NCBI GenBank assembly: GCA_027886175.1
Contig: JAJNNQ010000004.1
Span: forward strand, 13,841,501-13,905,500
DNA: 64,000 nt
Direction: 5' to 3'
Source: Phylloscopus collybita
Lineage: Eukaryota > Chordata > Aves > Passeriformes > Phylloscopidae
The notes under the pieces are model-generated. The model was not told the DNA's origin. It saw nothing but the letters and a program-made list of their open reading frames with translations, and made no database searches. The position numbers were made by a program, and so were the translations under genes. The first letter of the stretch is position 1, and the number at the start of each line of letters is the position of its first letter. Positions 24,201 to 39,555 of this stretch are shown here, one piece after another.

Positions 24201-27200
24201 CTTAGAGATATTCATCCAATCCTTTGTGATTGGTCACTGTGAATCTCCCATGTGTGCCAGGTCTGCAGCAGGCTGTGGATACCTGGCAGGGCTGTCAGGG
24301 AGACCAACACACAATGGAAATCAGTTCTGTCACCATGTGCATCACTCAGTGATGGGGGCAGCCAAGTGGCAACACAGTGGTGGCAATTCTGGGCACGGGA
24401 AGATGCCACTAAGCCAGTAAACTTCTCTGTACATCCTGTGGGTGGTACACAGCAGGGAGGAGTGATGTGGGAAAGGGCTGGATGCTGCTGACCCAAGTTG
24501 CCATGTTCCACCCAGCAACTCCAAGGAGCAAATGTGCTCCTTCTCCCAACTACCTCCCACCTCTCTTTCCCCAGGTCAAAGCACGTCAGCTAGAATTCAT
24601 CCTCCCGGGCACAGGGCTCCTGCCTGCAAGCTGAGGGTCTATGCAATGTTGAATAGCTGGGGAGAGGGGAGTGCTGGTGCCCAACGCTTAATGGGTGGCC
24701 TTGCCTCTGAGTTGTTTTCATCAAACCCAGATGGTGATGGTGTGCCAGAGTCTTGGTGGCTTTTCTTCCACATGGGTCTGTGTCTGAAGGCTGGGCCCCA
24801 AGGCTAGGGTGTCACAGACCAGGAGTAGCACTGTGACACAGTGCTTGTCAGACTGCAGTCTCTTCTCCTGAGATTCTGTCAGAGAGTCTGACTTAAAAGG
24901 AAATGGTCTTCATCTCTCTCACTGACAGTGCCTCAGCTCTTGTCACAGCCAGCAGAAGCAACCTGCTAAGGTTCCTGGTTGCCTCTGGGAACAAATCTTA
25001 ACTTGAAAATCATGAACCCTCTCCATGTCCTCTCCCTCTGCTGATCAGAAGGCAGACAGTGACCTCTTAGCCCCATGTGTGACTAGGACTGTGACTGGGT
25101 CTGAGAGAGCATGTTTTGTGGGGTCTTTCTTGTTTCCTTTTCAAAATTCATTTATTAATTTTTAAACAAAAGAGCAAAATACGAACAAAATCCAAAAACA
25201 TAATTAGAGCCCAAAGAACAAATAGTATACCAGAAAGCTAAGTATCTAAATGCTAAGAAAATACTGTGCAGCATGTCAGATGAGTGTGTTTATAGCATCC
25301 TCTGAATTGTTCTCATACAGCATAAGGATCCTGGCACATGGTGCTTTGAAAAGTTTTGAAGGATTACTTCTTGAGCAGGGGTCTCTGGGAGTCAGGAGGA
25401 ATGTTGAGAGTGGACTGCCTTCTCCTTCATATATTGCTGGTCTGTGGTGTGTGCATCTTTCACTCCAGATGCATGACAGGGGTGTGAGTAGCAGGTATCA
25501 GATAAACATTACTGAGGAATAAAAGACCTGGCATTGAGCAGGTTGCTCAACAGATTTCTCAAGCAACAGTAATAATATGAGCAGAAGCAATCAGTTCTGT
25601 TCTCCATAATCTTTGTTTGGGAATGCATTTGCAATGACCCGTTTCTCATCAGCATTACAGAAAATGCCAAAGATTTTACATAGTCATATTGTTCTATCTA
25701 CATCTGACTTATTCTAGAACTGGTTTGCAACATTAATTATTAACTTCTACATTGTCTGCTATAGTTCAGAAGATCAAGCTTCTGGCAAACTTCAAGTTCC
25801 AAGCAAACCACTGAGTCAGGGTCCATTTCTTGGAGGTTAGCATGGGCAGAGAAAAACAGGACTGATCTGTGACGCTGCACTCCATTTCACCTGCAATCAG
25901 TTTCACCAGCTTTAGAATGGTGGTAATGAGCTTTGCCTGGCAAAGGCAGTAAGCCTAAACTAATGGCTGGTTTTAAAGCACTTGGAGAGCCCTGAAGAGA
26001 AGGTGCAGTGCTAGTGCAAAGTATTACTCTTATAGAATCTGTCAGATGCCTTAGCAGTCTGTGTGGAGACTGGTGGATCTCCGGCACTTTTGGTTCTTAG
26101 TTTCATCTGAGAGACTCTCCAGTTACTTCAGTACCCAGAAGCCTGGAAGAAAACTCGATGTCCACAACAACTCACTTTCTCAATATATTTCTCTAAGCAT
26201 ATACAGATAATAAGGACACTTTATGAGAGTAGCTCATAGCTATAAACATCTTCTTTCAATATATCCTTTGTACCTTTCCCACACCTTTTCCCATAAATTT
26301 TCTTTGAGTCTATTTAGAAGTAAAACATTCTCGCCCAATCTTAAGTATTAATATTAATTATCTTCTCTAAACAGTACATTTATGTACAAAAAGAGCTGGA
26401 AATCAGTGTTAGCCAGCAGGAGACATGATCTTGACATCATGCTGCAGAAGGAGATCACAGTTTTAAATGAAGCTGAATAATTGCAGATAGAGCAAATCTT
26501 TTGAAACCTTAACCATATGAGAATATTTACTTCATGTTGTTGACTCATACATAAAACCTGCTTAGATCAGCACTTCAGGAGAAATTTCAGGTCAGAGCTC
26601 ATGCTTTCAGCCTACAGAAATAAAATATCTGAGGTGTGTTTCTAGTAACCTGATCTCAGCAGCTACAAGACACTGTTCTATATGAGATGAATGCAATAGT
26701 GCTTGGTAAATTCCAAAGACACAAGAAGGATCCAGAGATGGAAAGAATGCCAGACTCTCACACAAGGAGTTTGCATTATTTTAGTGAATAGAATCACCTT
26801 CAGTGTGAAGCTTATTTTCCATGCAAGTCAGACCTATGAAAGACTAAATCATAATGTTATTGGATTACAAGAGTTCAAGGATTTCAAATTGCGAGAAGTG
26901 CTTCTATTGCCACCTGCTGGGCTTTGTGGCTTCACAAGCACACAAGACAGCTCAGAAAGCACACTGTTTTTCAAGTGCCTCTTGCACTGGGTACTGGGTT
27001 GCCAATAATTTAAAGCTGAACGAAGAGAAAGAGCCACAGAAAAAAAATAAAAACCAAAACTATCAATGTTAATGTGCTTGTGGTTCCAACAGACTAATTC
27101 TCACTAATCCCCAAACCCTCTAGAAAACTAACTATTCAAACTGTTTTTTGTTAAAATGCAAGTCAGTCCATTTTTAAGGTCCATGTTTGGTTACTCTTAC

Positions 27201-30200
27201 CACATATGAAACTACCTTTTTACAAGGTAGGACAAAAATATATTTGACATACTGAACTCAGGGGGCTGTTTTGCTACAGTGCAGTATCTAATAGTAAAAA
27301 GACAGGGTAACAGTAAGTATTTGAATCCTTTTAAATAGCATTATTTATATCTCTTCTATGCTGAATGTTTTAGTTACTTCTGCTGTACAAATACTGTAGA
27401 GTGCTGTGTCTGCTATTGTGAGACTGTATCAATTTCCAGCTGTAATCAACTGTGTCAATGCAGCCATCATTTAGTTCTGTTTTATGCAATGCAGTTCACC
27501 TACAAGATGATGCAGCATAGTTGGTGTAGATGCGAGTGATGGCCCAAATTGGTGACAAGTTTGCAGAAAGCAGAGTGCTTCCTGAATACCTTTTCTCTCT
27601 TTAGATTTAGAAAAATCGAGACAATGGGAATTAGTAGAAAATTCTGCATGCATGCTGCATGTGAGACTTTGACATTAAAGTGTGAATGCTATTCTTTCTT
27701 CCACAAAAACAGCTCTTAGGAATTAAGTGAAATTAAATTTAAGAACACAATATATTTGGGTGGTTTTTGAATCTAAAAATTCCTTGGATGAAATAAAAAA
27801 TGAGGTGGGAAAATACTTTAAAAATTCCATATCAAAGTTAAAGTTGTAGTTTGGCCCTCTACTTTTACTCCTAAACAGATTTTGCTCCCTCGACCACTAT
27901 GCTACTGAATACAGACAAACAACTTCCTAAAACTAGCAAAAAACCTAACCCTAAAAATGCTTAGTTTTCATCTGTGTAATTGCTTTATTCTTTCCACTTC
28001 CAGGTCAGAGGTTTTATGGCTGTTTAATCAAGTTTTTCTTGGAAAACATGTAATTGAAAAACATGTTTCACATGTATGTTTGACATTCATCAAAGGATTC
28101 TAACACTCTATTTCTCTTAGACTTCAGGTGATGCACTCTGAGAAACACAACATGAGTGAAAATACCTGGGGTTGTTTGAAGGCAGTTCACCCAGGTGCAG
28201 TTCAGAGCAAGGGACATCCTGCATGCTGCAAAATCTGTCTGCAAATAGAATGTGTTAGCCTATTTGGATCATCATGGTTAGAACGCTTTCAAGGTCAGAA
28301 CCTGGTGAGTTGAACTTGGCTGGACATTTAAATGCAGTGCTGCAGACTGTAGCACGGCAGCGTGCTTGGACAGCTTCAGTTGCAGCTTGTCCTCTCAGAA
28401 AGGCAAAACCGTCCTCACTCACCCAAGCAGAACAGATCAGAAACATCTGTATTACCAGAATGTGGAAAAGCATTGGGTATGTACTGTAACTCTGCTCTCA
28501 ACAGCTGGTATCCTTTTCCTGCTCTTTATTCATGACAAACATCTTGCTTGCATTGGAGATTGCCACTCCCAATGCCAGCTAAGCTGGGTTTTCATAATCA
28601 TTTTCACTAATGAGAGGAGTGAAAATTTGACGTACCTTCATGTCAATTTTATCTATAAAAAATACCTCTAAATCATTCTGCAAGGGCTGGTTCATTTTGC
28701 CAGGATGATACTGCAGCTTTTGGACGACAAAAAAATAGATACTTCAGAAGGCTGTTTTAAACTTATTACCTGTACCAGTGTAATGGTAGTGTACAGAATT
28801 TTATTACATGCTTTTATTTAAATGAATGAAAATACATTTGAAAATGTATGATGAAAATAAATCTGAAAAGAAAATACAAAAGTCTACCCCATAAGTGGTC
28901 CAACCAAGTCACAAGCAAAACAACCATCTACAAAGAGAGGTGTTGTAACAGGTTTTGTGCATGAAAAAAAATGCGGACTCAAATTGTGGATAATAGAGAC
29001 AGATGGAGGCTATAAACTGGACTAAGGACACTCTCCAGAAACAGAAAAAACAGATAAAGGGCTATGTTTTACTAAACTTTGACTTCAAATAACTGAGTTT
29101 ATCTTTCCATTTATTTCAGGCTGGATTGCTGGAACTGTGTTGTAAAGAAGTGCCAGTTATCCTAGGGTCAGAGTTGTCCTCCCTGATCTTTTTTGGAGTG
29201 CTGTGAAACTCCTAGGCTTGCCTAGAACATGCCGACATTTAGTGTGCCCCATAGACTAGGAAGTTAGTCTGGAGTCACTGAATTAGGATCTTGGGACTTA
29301 GGTTACCAACTCCCCTTCTCCATAGACAAATTTTCCCTTAGAAGAGCAGCCTACTAATATTTGAGAGGATCACATTCAGGAAAAAATCAGACTATAGATC
29401 TGATAAGACTCCAGAAATTTTCGCTTAGTTCTAGTAAAAAACTCTCAAGACATTCATAACACATATATATAATTGCTGGAACCCTACTTGATAGAAGCTC
29501 ACTTTATTCTTTATTCTTAGAAATACTATGCTGCCTAACTTTATACTTGTCCTACATTCATCATCAAGCCCACAGACCTTCAGATTCTTCCCAACATGCA
29601 ACAAACATTTGCACAAGCCAACAGTTTATTCCAGCTTCCAAATACAGGTACAGTTCTCTAGTTAAACACAACTGCATCTCTTGAGATATGTAGGCACATA
29701 ACTCCTTTGACCAATGATGCTCAGGAGAAGGAGAAAGGCCTCGTATCTTCCCTGAAAAGAAATTGCCTGTCCAGACCACTTCATACTACAGTCACATTTC
29801 TGACAGCTCTCTATTCTCTCTGGCATTCGGGTCAGCTTCACAGACCAAACTGAATGGAAAACACTAGAGAATCTGCTATCTGGTATTTCCCATAGACTTT
29901 TTCAAAAGAGCCGAGAGAAGCTGACATGGGTGTCCTCCCTTGTCTTTTCAGAACTCTAAATTTTCCTAAAGTTGATATTTTGGAAGTTGTACCAGGTATT
30001 TTTAGTGCCACATCAATGAGGAATTTGGTATCTAGTCTGCTGTTACCCACATGAGATGAAGTTTGTAAAACATTCTTGGGATCTTGGGCATGTCAAGGTT
30101 AAGTATACAAAAGTGGAATTCTCTGAGTGCTCACTTCTGCCCTTGCACTTGGTTTATAAAAATACAGAGCTGAAATAAGGCATCTATAACAGATCAAAAA

Positions 30201-31134
30201 GCCTCTTTGTCTTGTCTTTGAGAAACTGAACAGACTGAGCCTCCTTATCCTCGTAGCCACAACTGTGTTTTTCAACACACATACTCCTTTTACATCTTAT
30301 CTTCTGAGTGATATAATGTAAATATTTCATATTAAGGGATTAAAAACCCTCCATGTGGCTCTGTTGTATTATTTGAATGTATCCAGATTACGGCTTTGTA
30401 ACATGAAGTGTAGTGTGTGAAGTGGCTTCTTCCACGCTGCACACATTTTGCAGCCTTACAGCAATACACTGAGAAGTTTAACTATTCTCCAAGAGGTAGT
30501 CAGAGAAGATATCTCTGTCTGAATGCATCAGATTAGCCTAAATCGTAGAGCAGGGAACACGGAGGAAAACAACTACAGGGAAATCTAGGGTGGCTAAGAA
30601 ACAAGTATTTGTTACAAAGAGGGAGTAGACTGGAGAAAGAGGTCTTGGAAATCTGCTTTTATCACAAGCTGTATCTGGCAGAGCCCTTACTTTACATATT
30701 TCCAGCCTTTAAACTTGGTATAAATAGACAGCAGTAAGTATGACTTGTTTTGAATTGGATGTATTACAACAACAAAGTGTGAAACTAACCCGAAACAGCC
30801 AGTTTCCTAACTAGCTAGATTTACAAGTCTACGAGCTAACCTGGGTAAATCTTTTTCCCTTTAAGGTGCCAGAGAAAGCAAGGAAGGCAAAGCATTTAAA
30901 TGTTTTGAAATCAATCTCGATCTCCTCTTTCTGATGAGACTGGCAGTTTATCTTCCATTTGAGACTGTATCTTAAAATTTTTTGTCCAGAGATCTCTCAC
31001 TGCTGCTCTAAGTACCTCCTTATCACAATCTGACTTGGCAGTCTGATTCAGCTTCCAAATACAAGTACAAATTCTAACTCAATTCAAACACTCTTACCTT
31101 AAGAAGCAGTTGACTCTTGTTATTCAAATGTTTC

Positions 31135-31156
31135 GGGGGGGGGGGGGGGGGGGGGG
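31135..31156 (+). repeat. G22 homopolymer
   Basis: Twenty-two consecutive guanines between TGTTTC and CACATTC, in otherwise AT-rich DNA. Such a run can form G-quadruplexes and is prone to length variation and to sequencing error. Confidence 0.95.
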
Positions 31157-32266
31157 CACATTCTTGGACAGGTAGCACCATTTTAAAAATATATGCATCT
31201 TTCAGTTTCTTATTTTTATTTGCTGCCTTTGAATTCTTGAATACCTAACCCAGAGATACCACTAGTTACTTGCATTATTTTTCTTAGACTTCTGCAAACT
31301 GTTTTCTGTCCTCAAAAATATATGCCAATTATTATATTTCACGATAATCTGGAAGAATCTTGGAGTCCAGTGTTCTACAGGCTATACTGTAATACAAGGC
31401 TGGCCTAGATTTATTCATATTAGACCTATGCATATTTTTTTAATTTTGTTTGTAAAAATTCTACCATACACAATCTACAGAAAATCTCAGTAAACTGTTT
31501 TAAAGTTCTGGATTTCTTACTTCTGAGTTTGACAAGCAACAAATTCCTGCTTGGAAGTTGTTCAGTTGTTTTCTTCTGGAAAGAAGTCTCTTTAATCTGG
31601 ATATGTACAAGCTATCAGACACTTAATATTTTTTTGAGAAGTTAAACAGTCTAGCCTCCTGGAGTCTCACTTGTCAGGTACATTTTCCTGCTCTGTTGTC
31701 AACTCTTCCTTCTCAACTCAATGAAGATTATAAATTTTTTTTCTTCAACTGAAAATGACAGAAGTTTTTTAATATATATTTAGGAGGAGTACCTAATCCT
31801 TGTGTGCTCCAGAGTCAACAATACTCTGTGTATGTCAGTTATGATATTGACCAAGGAATAAACAGGAACAGCATGCAAGAACTTGGACAGTCCCTTCTTG
31901 GAGGGTTTTCCAGGCTTGCAGGTTTTGTTTTATGGTGGACTTTATGCCCCTGTTGAATTCTGCTTTTGCACAAACCTACCGTGTTGCTGGGGTGGCATGT
32001 CTCCAGATAACAGCAAACTCATTTGTACCCATTGTACACTGTCACTGGTTCAGAAATACAGAATTAAGAAGCCTTATCCCCACTGACAGTGAAGCAAAAC
32101 TAATCACAGGACCCTCAAAGAAAATCAGACAAAAGACTACCTAGAATTTTTTATTCATGGATCAGCTCCGGGAACTGGGCAATAAAACCAAAACTCTCAA
32201 CTATGAAATTCTATTGTTAAGCAAACATAGGCTTTGAAAACTTGTGTGCCATCATAAAAAAATTTA

Positions 32267-32301
32267 ATTTGATTAGATTAAAAAATCTAATTTGATTAAG
32301 A
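32267..32301. repeat. AT-rich inverted repeat with overlapping direct repeat
   Basis: ATTAGATT, a short A spacer and AATCTAAT form a perfect 8-bp stem. AATTTGATTA occurs on both sides as a direct repeat. It is a small cruciform-capable site with no known role. Confidence 0.7.
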
Positions 32302-35300
32302 CACATACACATGTCAGCATCTGATCTGAGTACCGAATCAAAAATCATGTTTACACTGGATTAAAGCTTAAGCATTTAACTTGTCAGTAGTCAATACCGA
32401 AAACATAATTTCTACATGGTGCTATATGCTTTCTAGGTCTGTGGCCTGCAAGGAGAATTCAGATCCATATAAGTGTTGACTATCTTTAATTAGAAACTGA
32501 CATTACATTTGCAAATGTTGTTCCTCAAGTTGTGGTCTGTTCACTCCTAGTAGTCCTTAAGAAAAGGGGTCCATGAAACTGTCATGTTTAGGCCTATTAG
32601 GCATTTTTAACTGCCCTCAAAGACACAGGACCTTTTGAACTTTATATGGTAACTGTGACATTCCCAACTCAATAAATTATAACACTTTAATACTTAATTA
32701 CAGTTATGGATTCTTTCATTAATGCCTGATTTTTCAAGTCTGCAGTTAAACTCTTCTAGCTTGACTATGATCTTCTGATTTGCTTTCATAAAATGCCTCA
32801 TTTTTTATTTGCAACTGGTAGGTTCAAATGGCTGAACTAAAATGCAAATCATAGCTTTTATTTATGATCAGAAAGTGCATGCTCATTTGTTTAATGTGAT
32901 TGTACTCTGTCAATCCACGTCCTGACTTTATGTATACTTTGTCCAGGAATAGTTTTAGCTGCTATCAGCAAAATTGTGGGAAACTAGATGAAATGCCACT
33001 GGTTTTGAAGTATCAGAAGATATTTTTCAGTTCTTTAAATGTGCTGTGGCAGTAGGAAACATGGGATTCAGCTGGAAATAACATTGAGCCAACAGTGGAT
33101 GAGATAAGGTTAAATGACAAATCACTAAAGTACGGAAACAAAAGAAGCAAAGTAGCTCAATTTCTCATTTCCTTTCCCTCTGCTGCAAAAAAGTCAAAAT
33201 GATACATGCCAAGCAATAATGAGAAATGTGCATAAGATCTCATTTTAACTCTGTTGAGAGCAAACCATGAAGGCACTCTCAGTGCTTCTCCCAGTAAACA
33301 AAGCTTGCTTTGAACTCATCATTATCATCATTGGCACACACACCAGAGCTGGTGAGCTCAGCAGAAAAACTTGTGACAGATTAACCTTGGGATGTGAGTG
33401 ACAGTCTGAAATGGAACAATATGCAAATCCATGTCAGTGGTTTTTATACTTCTACATATTCTATATTTCTATGGAAATCATTGTTCCCATGAAGTTGTGG
33501 AGGGAAGGGAATGCTACAAACCTTGAGATCTGTCTGAGGGCTGTTGGCTCCAGCTGAGCTTCTGAAGCAGCATGCTCTAGTCTCACCATCAGTCCTCACA
33601 GCCTAATGCTGACTTGACTTCGTGAATGGTAAGGCTTACCATTTCTCAAATCCCACATTAAATTTAGAACTCAGCAGCATTCACCTACTAGCAGAGACAG
33701 CTCTTAATTTGCCAGATCCTAATTTCCTTTTTTAAAAGATGATGTGGAAAACATACTCTAGGTTTATGGCTTCAGGAGTTCCCACACAATGGTATTCTGG
33801 GTAAGACACAATGTACACTTAATATCGGTACTTTTTTATTGTTCATAAACATTCAGCTCATCAGACAGATTTTACTGCTTTTCGGGAAAAAATTACAGAA
33901 ACCAAAAAATATACAAGTGTAGAGCTGACAATGAAACACAGAAAGAGTGTTCTGGGTGAAATCTCTAAAAGATTTAAAACCATCAAGACACTAAGTCCAA
34001 CTTTCAGAATGACACAGGGACTCCAATATGTGAATCCTGCCAAGTGGCAGAGCTGAATTTTTAATGCCAAACACTGCAGTGACTCTGCAAAGGCTTAATT
34101 TCTTTAAAATATGTTTTTGCTCTTGAAGTGGTTGTAGTGAAGCTCAATGATCCAATGAGGCAGATGTAGAAAAAAAATGCTTATTGTGTCTAAGAAAAGC
34201 GAGTATTCCAAAGTGAGGAAGAGGGGACACAAAGGGGAGATACATCCATAATCCTCCAATTACCAAACCATTTGTCAGTGGGCCAGCAATTGGTGTGACT
34301 TAGAACAGCTTAAGGGGCTTCCAGTGTATGTTGCCAGCCAGCAGCTCCTAAGAAGCCAGTCTAACAATCACAAACTAGTGCCCTTGTTCTTCTGTCCTCA
34401 GGCCACAAGCCTTCTCCCAGCCAAAAGGAGGAGGGGTGGCACCAGCTCCAACAGCACCTATTCTTACGCTGGAGACACTACGAACGGACCTGCAGGGTTT
34501 ACACAGGTTTGTTCTGTAGAACAGAAACTGACCCTTTGACTCTTGAAGATATCTATCTTCAGACCACACAATCCTCATTTCAAAGATGAAAGGGCTGAGG
34601 TACCATTGATTGTTTTGGAAATTATTTTCACCAAAGAATGCTGGTACTTCTCCAGTCTGAATTAACAGCCCTCCAGGGCTGGAGCCAGGAGCATTTCTCT
34701 AATAACAGAACAAAGATATTACTTCTTGTTTCACTTACTCCACAAATCACACAGCTTGATCTCTTGGAAAAGAAAAGTTGTTGGTATTCATACTTCATTT
34801 CAGGGTATATGAAAGCATTCACTTCCTCTGATTTGTAAGTACAATAGTAAGTGTGAATGCTCTGAGAAAAGTCACATCAATCACGTAATACATAACAGAC
34901 AACTCTAGGCCTTAAGCCCATACATGAGGTACAGTTTCTTTCATGATATCAGGAAGCCTAGATTGCTAGTTCACAACTTGTACTGGATTTTGTCATACCT
35001 TTTGAATAACCTCACCACTTAATAAAATGCTTCAGAGCAAGTAAAATAATAATTGCTCTCTGCTGTACCCTGTAAAATGGAGTATTACTTCCTTCGTGTA
35101 TTTAGCCTATTCCTATACCAATGTGTTTTGGCACTCACTTCTCTACATAAAGTAACAGCATTTTTCAAAATAGCTCCTTCAAACACCTTCTCCATGGCTT
35201 TTTTATAATACCCACCCTTCAAGCCGGCACTGGCTCTCTGTTAGCCACATTTGGTACAGCGGGCAGGGTGGTATTTTATGCCAGCCATCTGGCACATCAT

Positions 35301-35905
35301 GCTTGTTTTGCCTTGACATTAAAATGTTTTTTTACAAAGTTCATGACCAAGATGTGCTTCCCTGACTTATATATATTTTGGCATGATCAGTTTACTGAGC
35401 TGAGGATAAATCACATGATCAGTATCATTCTTAAGCAAAAAAAAAGGGCATTTCTGGGTGTTTTTTAAAAACAGCCTGTGTCTGCTTCTGCCACAAGACT
35501 GGATCCCTTTACATGGGAAGGTTTCACTTGTAGCAGTCAAGGGCTTCATGGGATGCAGTTACACAAAGATGTGAACAGTGGAGTGCTCCAAACAAAAAAA
35601 TACAGAAAACCCAAAGAAAAATGAACAAACTTAATGAAACTACTTGGTTTCTCTGATTAGTCAAGTTCAGCTAAAGGGCCTTACCAGAGAGTCTTTGAAA
35701 GAGGAGAAGCAAAATTTTCAAAGAACTAATTTTCTGTATTTGACTTTACACTTTAGTAGCAACTGCTGATTTTTTTCTCTGGAGACTTTTGGAGCGCATA
35801 TCATCATTACACAATAAAATTTTGGTGACCATGTCTCTCCAGATGAATTTTATTTCTCTCATGGTTTCTCTGAAAGGTACGACTGCATGTGTGTATATTC
35901 ATGTG

Positions 35906-35993
35906 CACACACACACACACACACAGAGCATAGGATAAATGTGAGTCTGTATGTGTATGTGTAAGCAGACATGCATTTGTATGTATGTGTGCT
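35906..35993 (+). repeat. (CA)10 microsatellite with adjacent TATG/GTGT-rich DNA
   Basis: CA dinucleotides from 35906 to 35925, followed within 25 bases by a TG/TATG-rich segment (to about 35990). The opposite polarity of the two parts allows imperfect pairing. Open frames rich in H, T, C and M on both strands are artefacts. Confidence 0.85.
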
Positions 35994-36005
35994 ACAACCA
36001 CTTCA

Positions 36006-36185
<180 letters not shown>

Positions 36186-37432
36186 TCATTCTGGAGACCC
36201 ACATTCAACTCTTTATGGAAAATATTTTCAGGAAATACCTGTTGACTGAGCCTTTCAGTTTAACCAAACCATATTGCTTTTGCACATGAAAAAGAAAAGA
36301 AAGAAGCAAAAGAGTAAAAAATATATTAAAAAGTCTCTGGTTTTTGTCCCAGGGGTTGAATCAAATTAACTTCAAACTGAATCATTTTGTATTGTATGAG
36401 AGTATTGAGAAAACATCATGCTGTGTGTTATGATCTGCATTCTCAGCTAATTATTAACATCTTTGCATACATACTATTATCAGCAAAGTCACTTTTTGGC
36501 TTTGCTTTAAGTTCTGTTTAACAAGCATGTGTTATCTGACGATGGCTATGGGTGGGAGCATATTGTACTTGAGAATATGCTCTTTTTACTGCTCCGGACA
36601 AGGGGCCCAATTTTCTTCCTGTTGGAGTCTATATAAGTTATACTACAAAGTGTTAGATAAGCCTAAAACCTTACAGACAAAACCTACAGTACTTTTAAGC
36701 CACAACTTCCTGTGAGGCCATTGCACAGATGCATCTATTGTCATCTAAACACTAATTCAGCCTTACTCTCAGTTATTTTCCACTGCGGGAAGAATAACTG
36801 CTCTGAAACTCAGGAGCATTCTTCAAACACTCAAATGTGTTTTCAAGATTTAATATGGGTAGAAAAAGAAAAAAAAAATCTTGTTTACTTTCATCTTGAA
36901 ATAGACTTTCCTTCTGAAATGGATTTTCACATAGTGTTGTTTCAAACTGATTTGCAAAAAGGCCAGGCAGGTTGCTTAATAACTGGATTTAGATCTTAAG
37001 GATTTTCATTTGAAGTGCATGCAGAAAAAAAAATCCACATAGCTCAAATTGAAGACATATTTGCTTCACTCTTCTTATTTGGTATGACAATATAGAAAAA
37101 GATTTTAAAATCTGTGGTTTTTTCTTTGAACAGTTAGCAGTGGACAATTTTTAAAATAAAAGGACTTGTGCATTTAAAAATATTCCATGATTTCTGTCAT
37201 TGGCACATGATAGAGCTCTTCATTAAATGCCCATACAATTTTAATATGATTCATATCCAATGGTTCACATAACCACAATAAGCCTTAGATCTCTTAATAT
37301 GCCTGTTCCTAATGTTCTTTTTGTTAGAAGAGCAACCAAGCAGTGTTTCTTTTCTTGGCTGAGACAAATATCCCCTTTGCTTGCAGGAAATGAATGTGTA
37401 TTTTCTGTACTTTGGAAAGTTTATGGAATATT

Positions 37433-37478
37433 AAAAAAAAAAGAAAAAAAAAAAAAAAAGGAGAGGGAGAAAGAGAGA
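37433..37478 (+). repeat. 46-nt all-purine tract
   Basis: A10, G, A-run, then GGAGAGGGAGAAAGAGAGA without a pyrimidine until 37479. The K/E-rich short plus-strand frames covering it are artefacts of the repeat. Confidence 0.85.
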
Positions 37479-39108
37479 TTACTTTATCCTTGCAGGCATG
37501 TGTTAGGCATTCCACAAACAAAACACTGTGTAATGAGGGCAGTGGTTGTCTTCCTGTGACACTTGAGTTTTCATAAAAAGATTTATGTAAGTTATAAAAA
37601 GTTTTATGTAAGCAGTTAATATTTCTGAGATTTTTTTGAACATTGTCTATTTAATTCAACAACAGGGGTAATCCCTCCCCCCTGAGCTGAGAAACTGTGA
37701 GACATGCAGTACATGCATGTGGTCTGAAGGTCAGTTATAGCATTTACCACATGATCAAGAGTAAGTCTTATGGAAAAAGAACAACGCTGAGATTATTTTC
37801 TCAAGGCCAAGAGTATGAGGCAGCTGCAGGGGGAACAACAATTTTAGCTCAAGCTACAGAACTGATCAGGCTTGCATCAGCAGGCATTTAGGGACAGATG
37901 CTGGAAACAGGTCAGTATCCCCAGAGGAACCATGGGCACACAACACCTCACAGGAGATGCGAGGCGCCTGATATGACTCATTGAATAAATGAGACAACTT
38001 TCTGATTCATATCTGGGAGCCTTCTGCTAGATTGTTTTCTCAAAGAGTGGTTGTCCTTCTGCTTCCACTCCTTCAAAATAAGAATAGTGCATTTCAAAAA
38101 AACCTGATTTGTCTTTTTGCATCCTCCTCTTTCACATGGAATTCTCATTTCCTCCATCTGTTTTACCACACAATGTGTAGTAATTAAAAAGTGCTTAACA
38201 TCTAAAAAAGCAAATACAATGAAGATGTCTTTTGAACACATCTTTTACTGGAGATTCAATTATGCCACTTGGCCTCTGTTAACCAAGTTCCAATTTTATA
38301 TTTTTTGAACTTTGATTATTATTTTGAACATCTGGTTAGTGTTCTCAGGGATCCTGCTCTCTTCTGCATGTCTTCTGAGGACATATTTCTTTGTACTGCT
38401 GTAAACTGATCTAGTGTATGACTTTTTCTCAAGTGAATTGTAGGAGACTTTGTCTACTTTTCCAGACATTATGGGAAGCTGAGGGAAATTGTGGGGAATA
38501 TAAAAAAAAGCGTGTGTGAATTAAATGCCTGTGAGGAAGTGGTCCAAACTTGGCCCAGAGTAGCTCAGACCAGCTGGCAGGGCCAGGGAAAGCATCCAGC
38601 AGGAAAGGTGAAATAACTTTATGTGGGAATAGGGAAGTCTTGGCAATAGCTTCCAGGCAAAGCATGGATAACCTTTTCATCCTACAGTGAACATGCGACC
38701 CTGGAATACATATGATAGCCCATCTCCGTGGGTGCGTGGAATCTTAGAAAACAGAACCCACGGCACAAACATGTAAAACTGGCAAAAAGGAATTGTGTAT
38801 TTTGTACTACATATATTTTTTCTCCACTCTGTTTATATGACACTGTCTCATAATGAAAGCTTCTCAGACCTGCAAATTAAAAGCAATCAATAACATCTAT
38901 GGGCTGTTGAGTGTAGAAGAATCTGGCTGAAGTATCCACACCTATGTTGCCTGAGGGTATTTTATTTTAATGATTCTGTGTCATGTCTGCATGTTATTCT
39001 TGCATGTCTTGCTCTTTTTAAGACATGACTGTCTACAGTGTTAAAAGAAGTCAAAAATTAGTAATGTAGGTGAGAAGCAGGTTGCTAATCTATTTGTGTC
39101 TTGATTCA

Positions 39109-39555
<447 letters not shown>

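Larger units (their letters stand above)
13694..31134. other. Long non-coding stretch, no gene seen
   Basis: About 17 kb of AT-rich unique sequence with only short scattered open frames. I recognise no exon, RNA gene, LTR or LINE. Small items are a G-rich patch (14891-14907), a 15-bp tandem duplication (17162-17191) and a poly-A tract with 8-bp flanking repeats (21157-21205). Somewhat more GC-rich islands at 17.4-17.7 kb and 24.2-24.8 kb show no coding signal that I can identify. Confidence 0.55.

Noticed and set aside
27940..27960. AACCTAACCCTAAAAATG as an interstitial telomere repeat
   Set aside because: Only about one CCCTAA unit; too short to mean anything.
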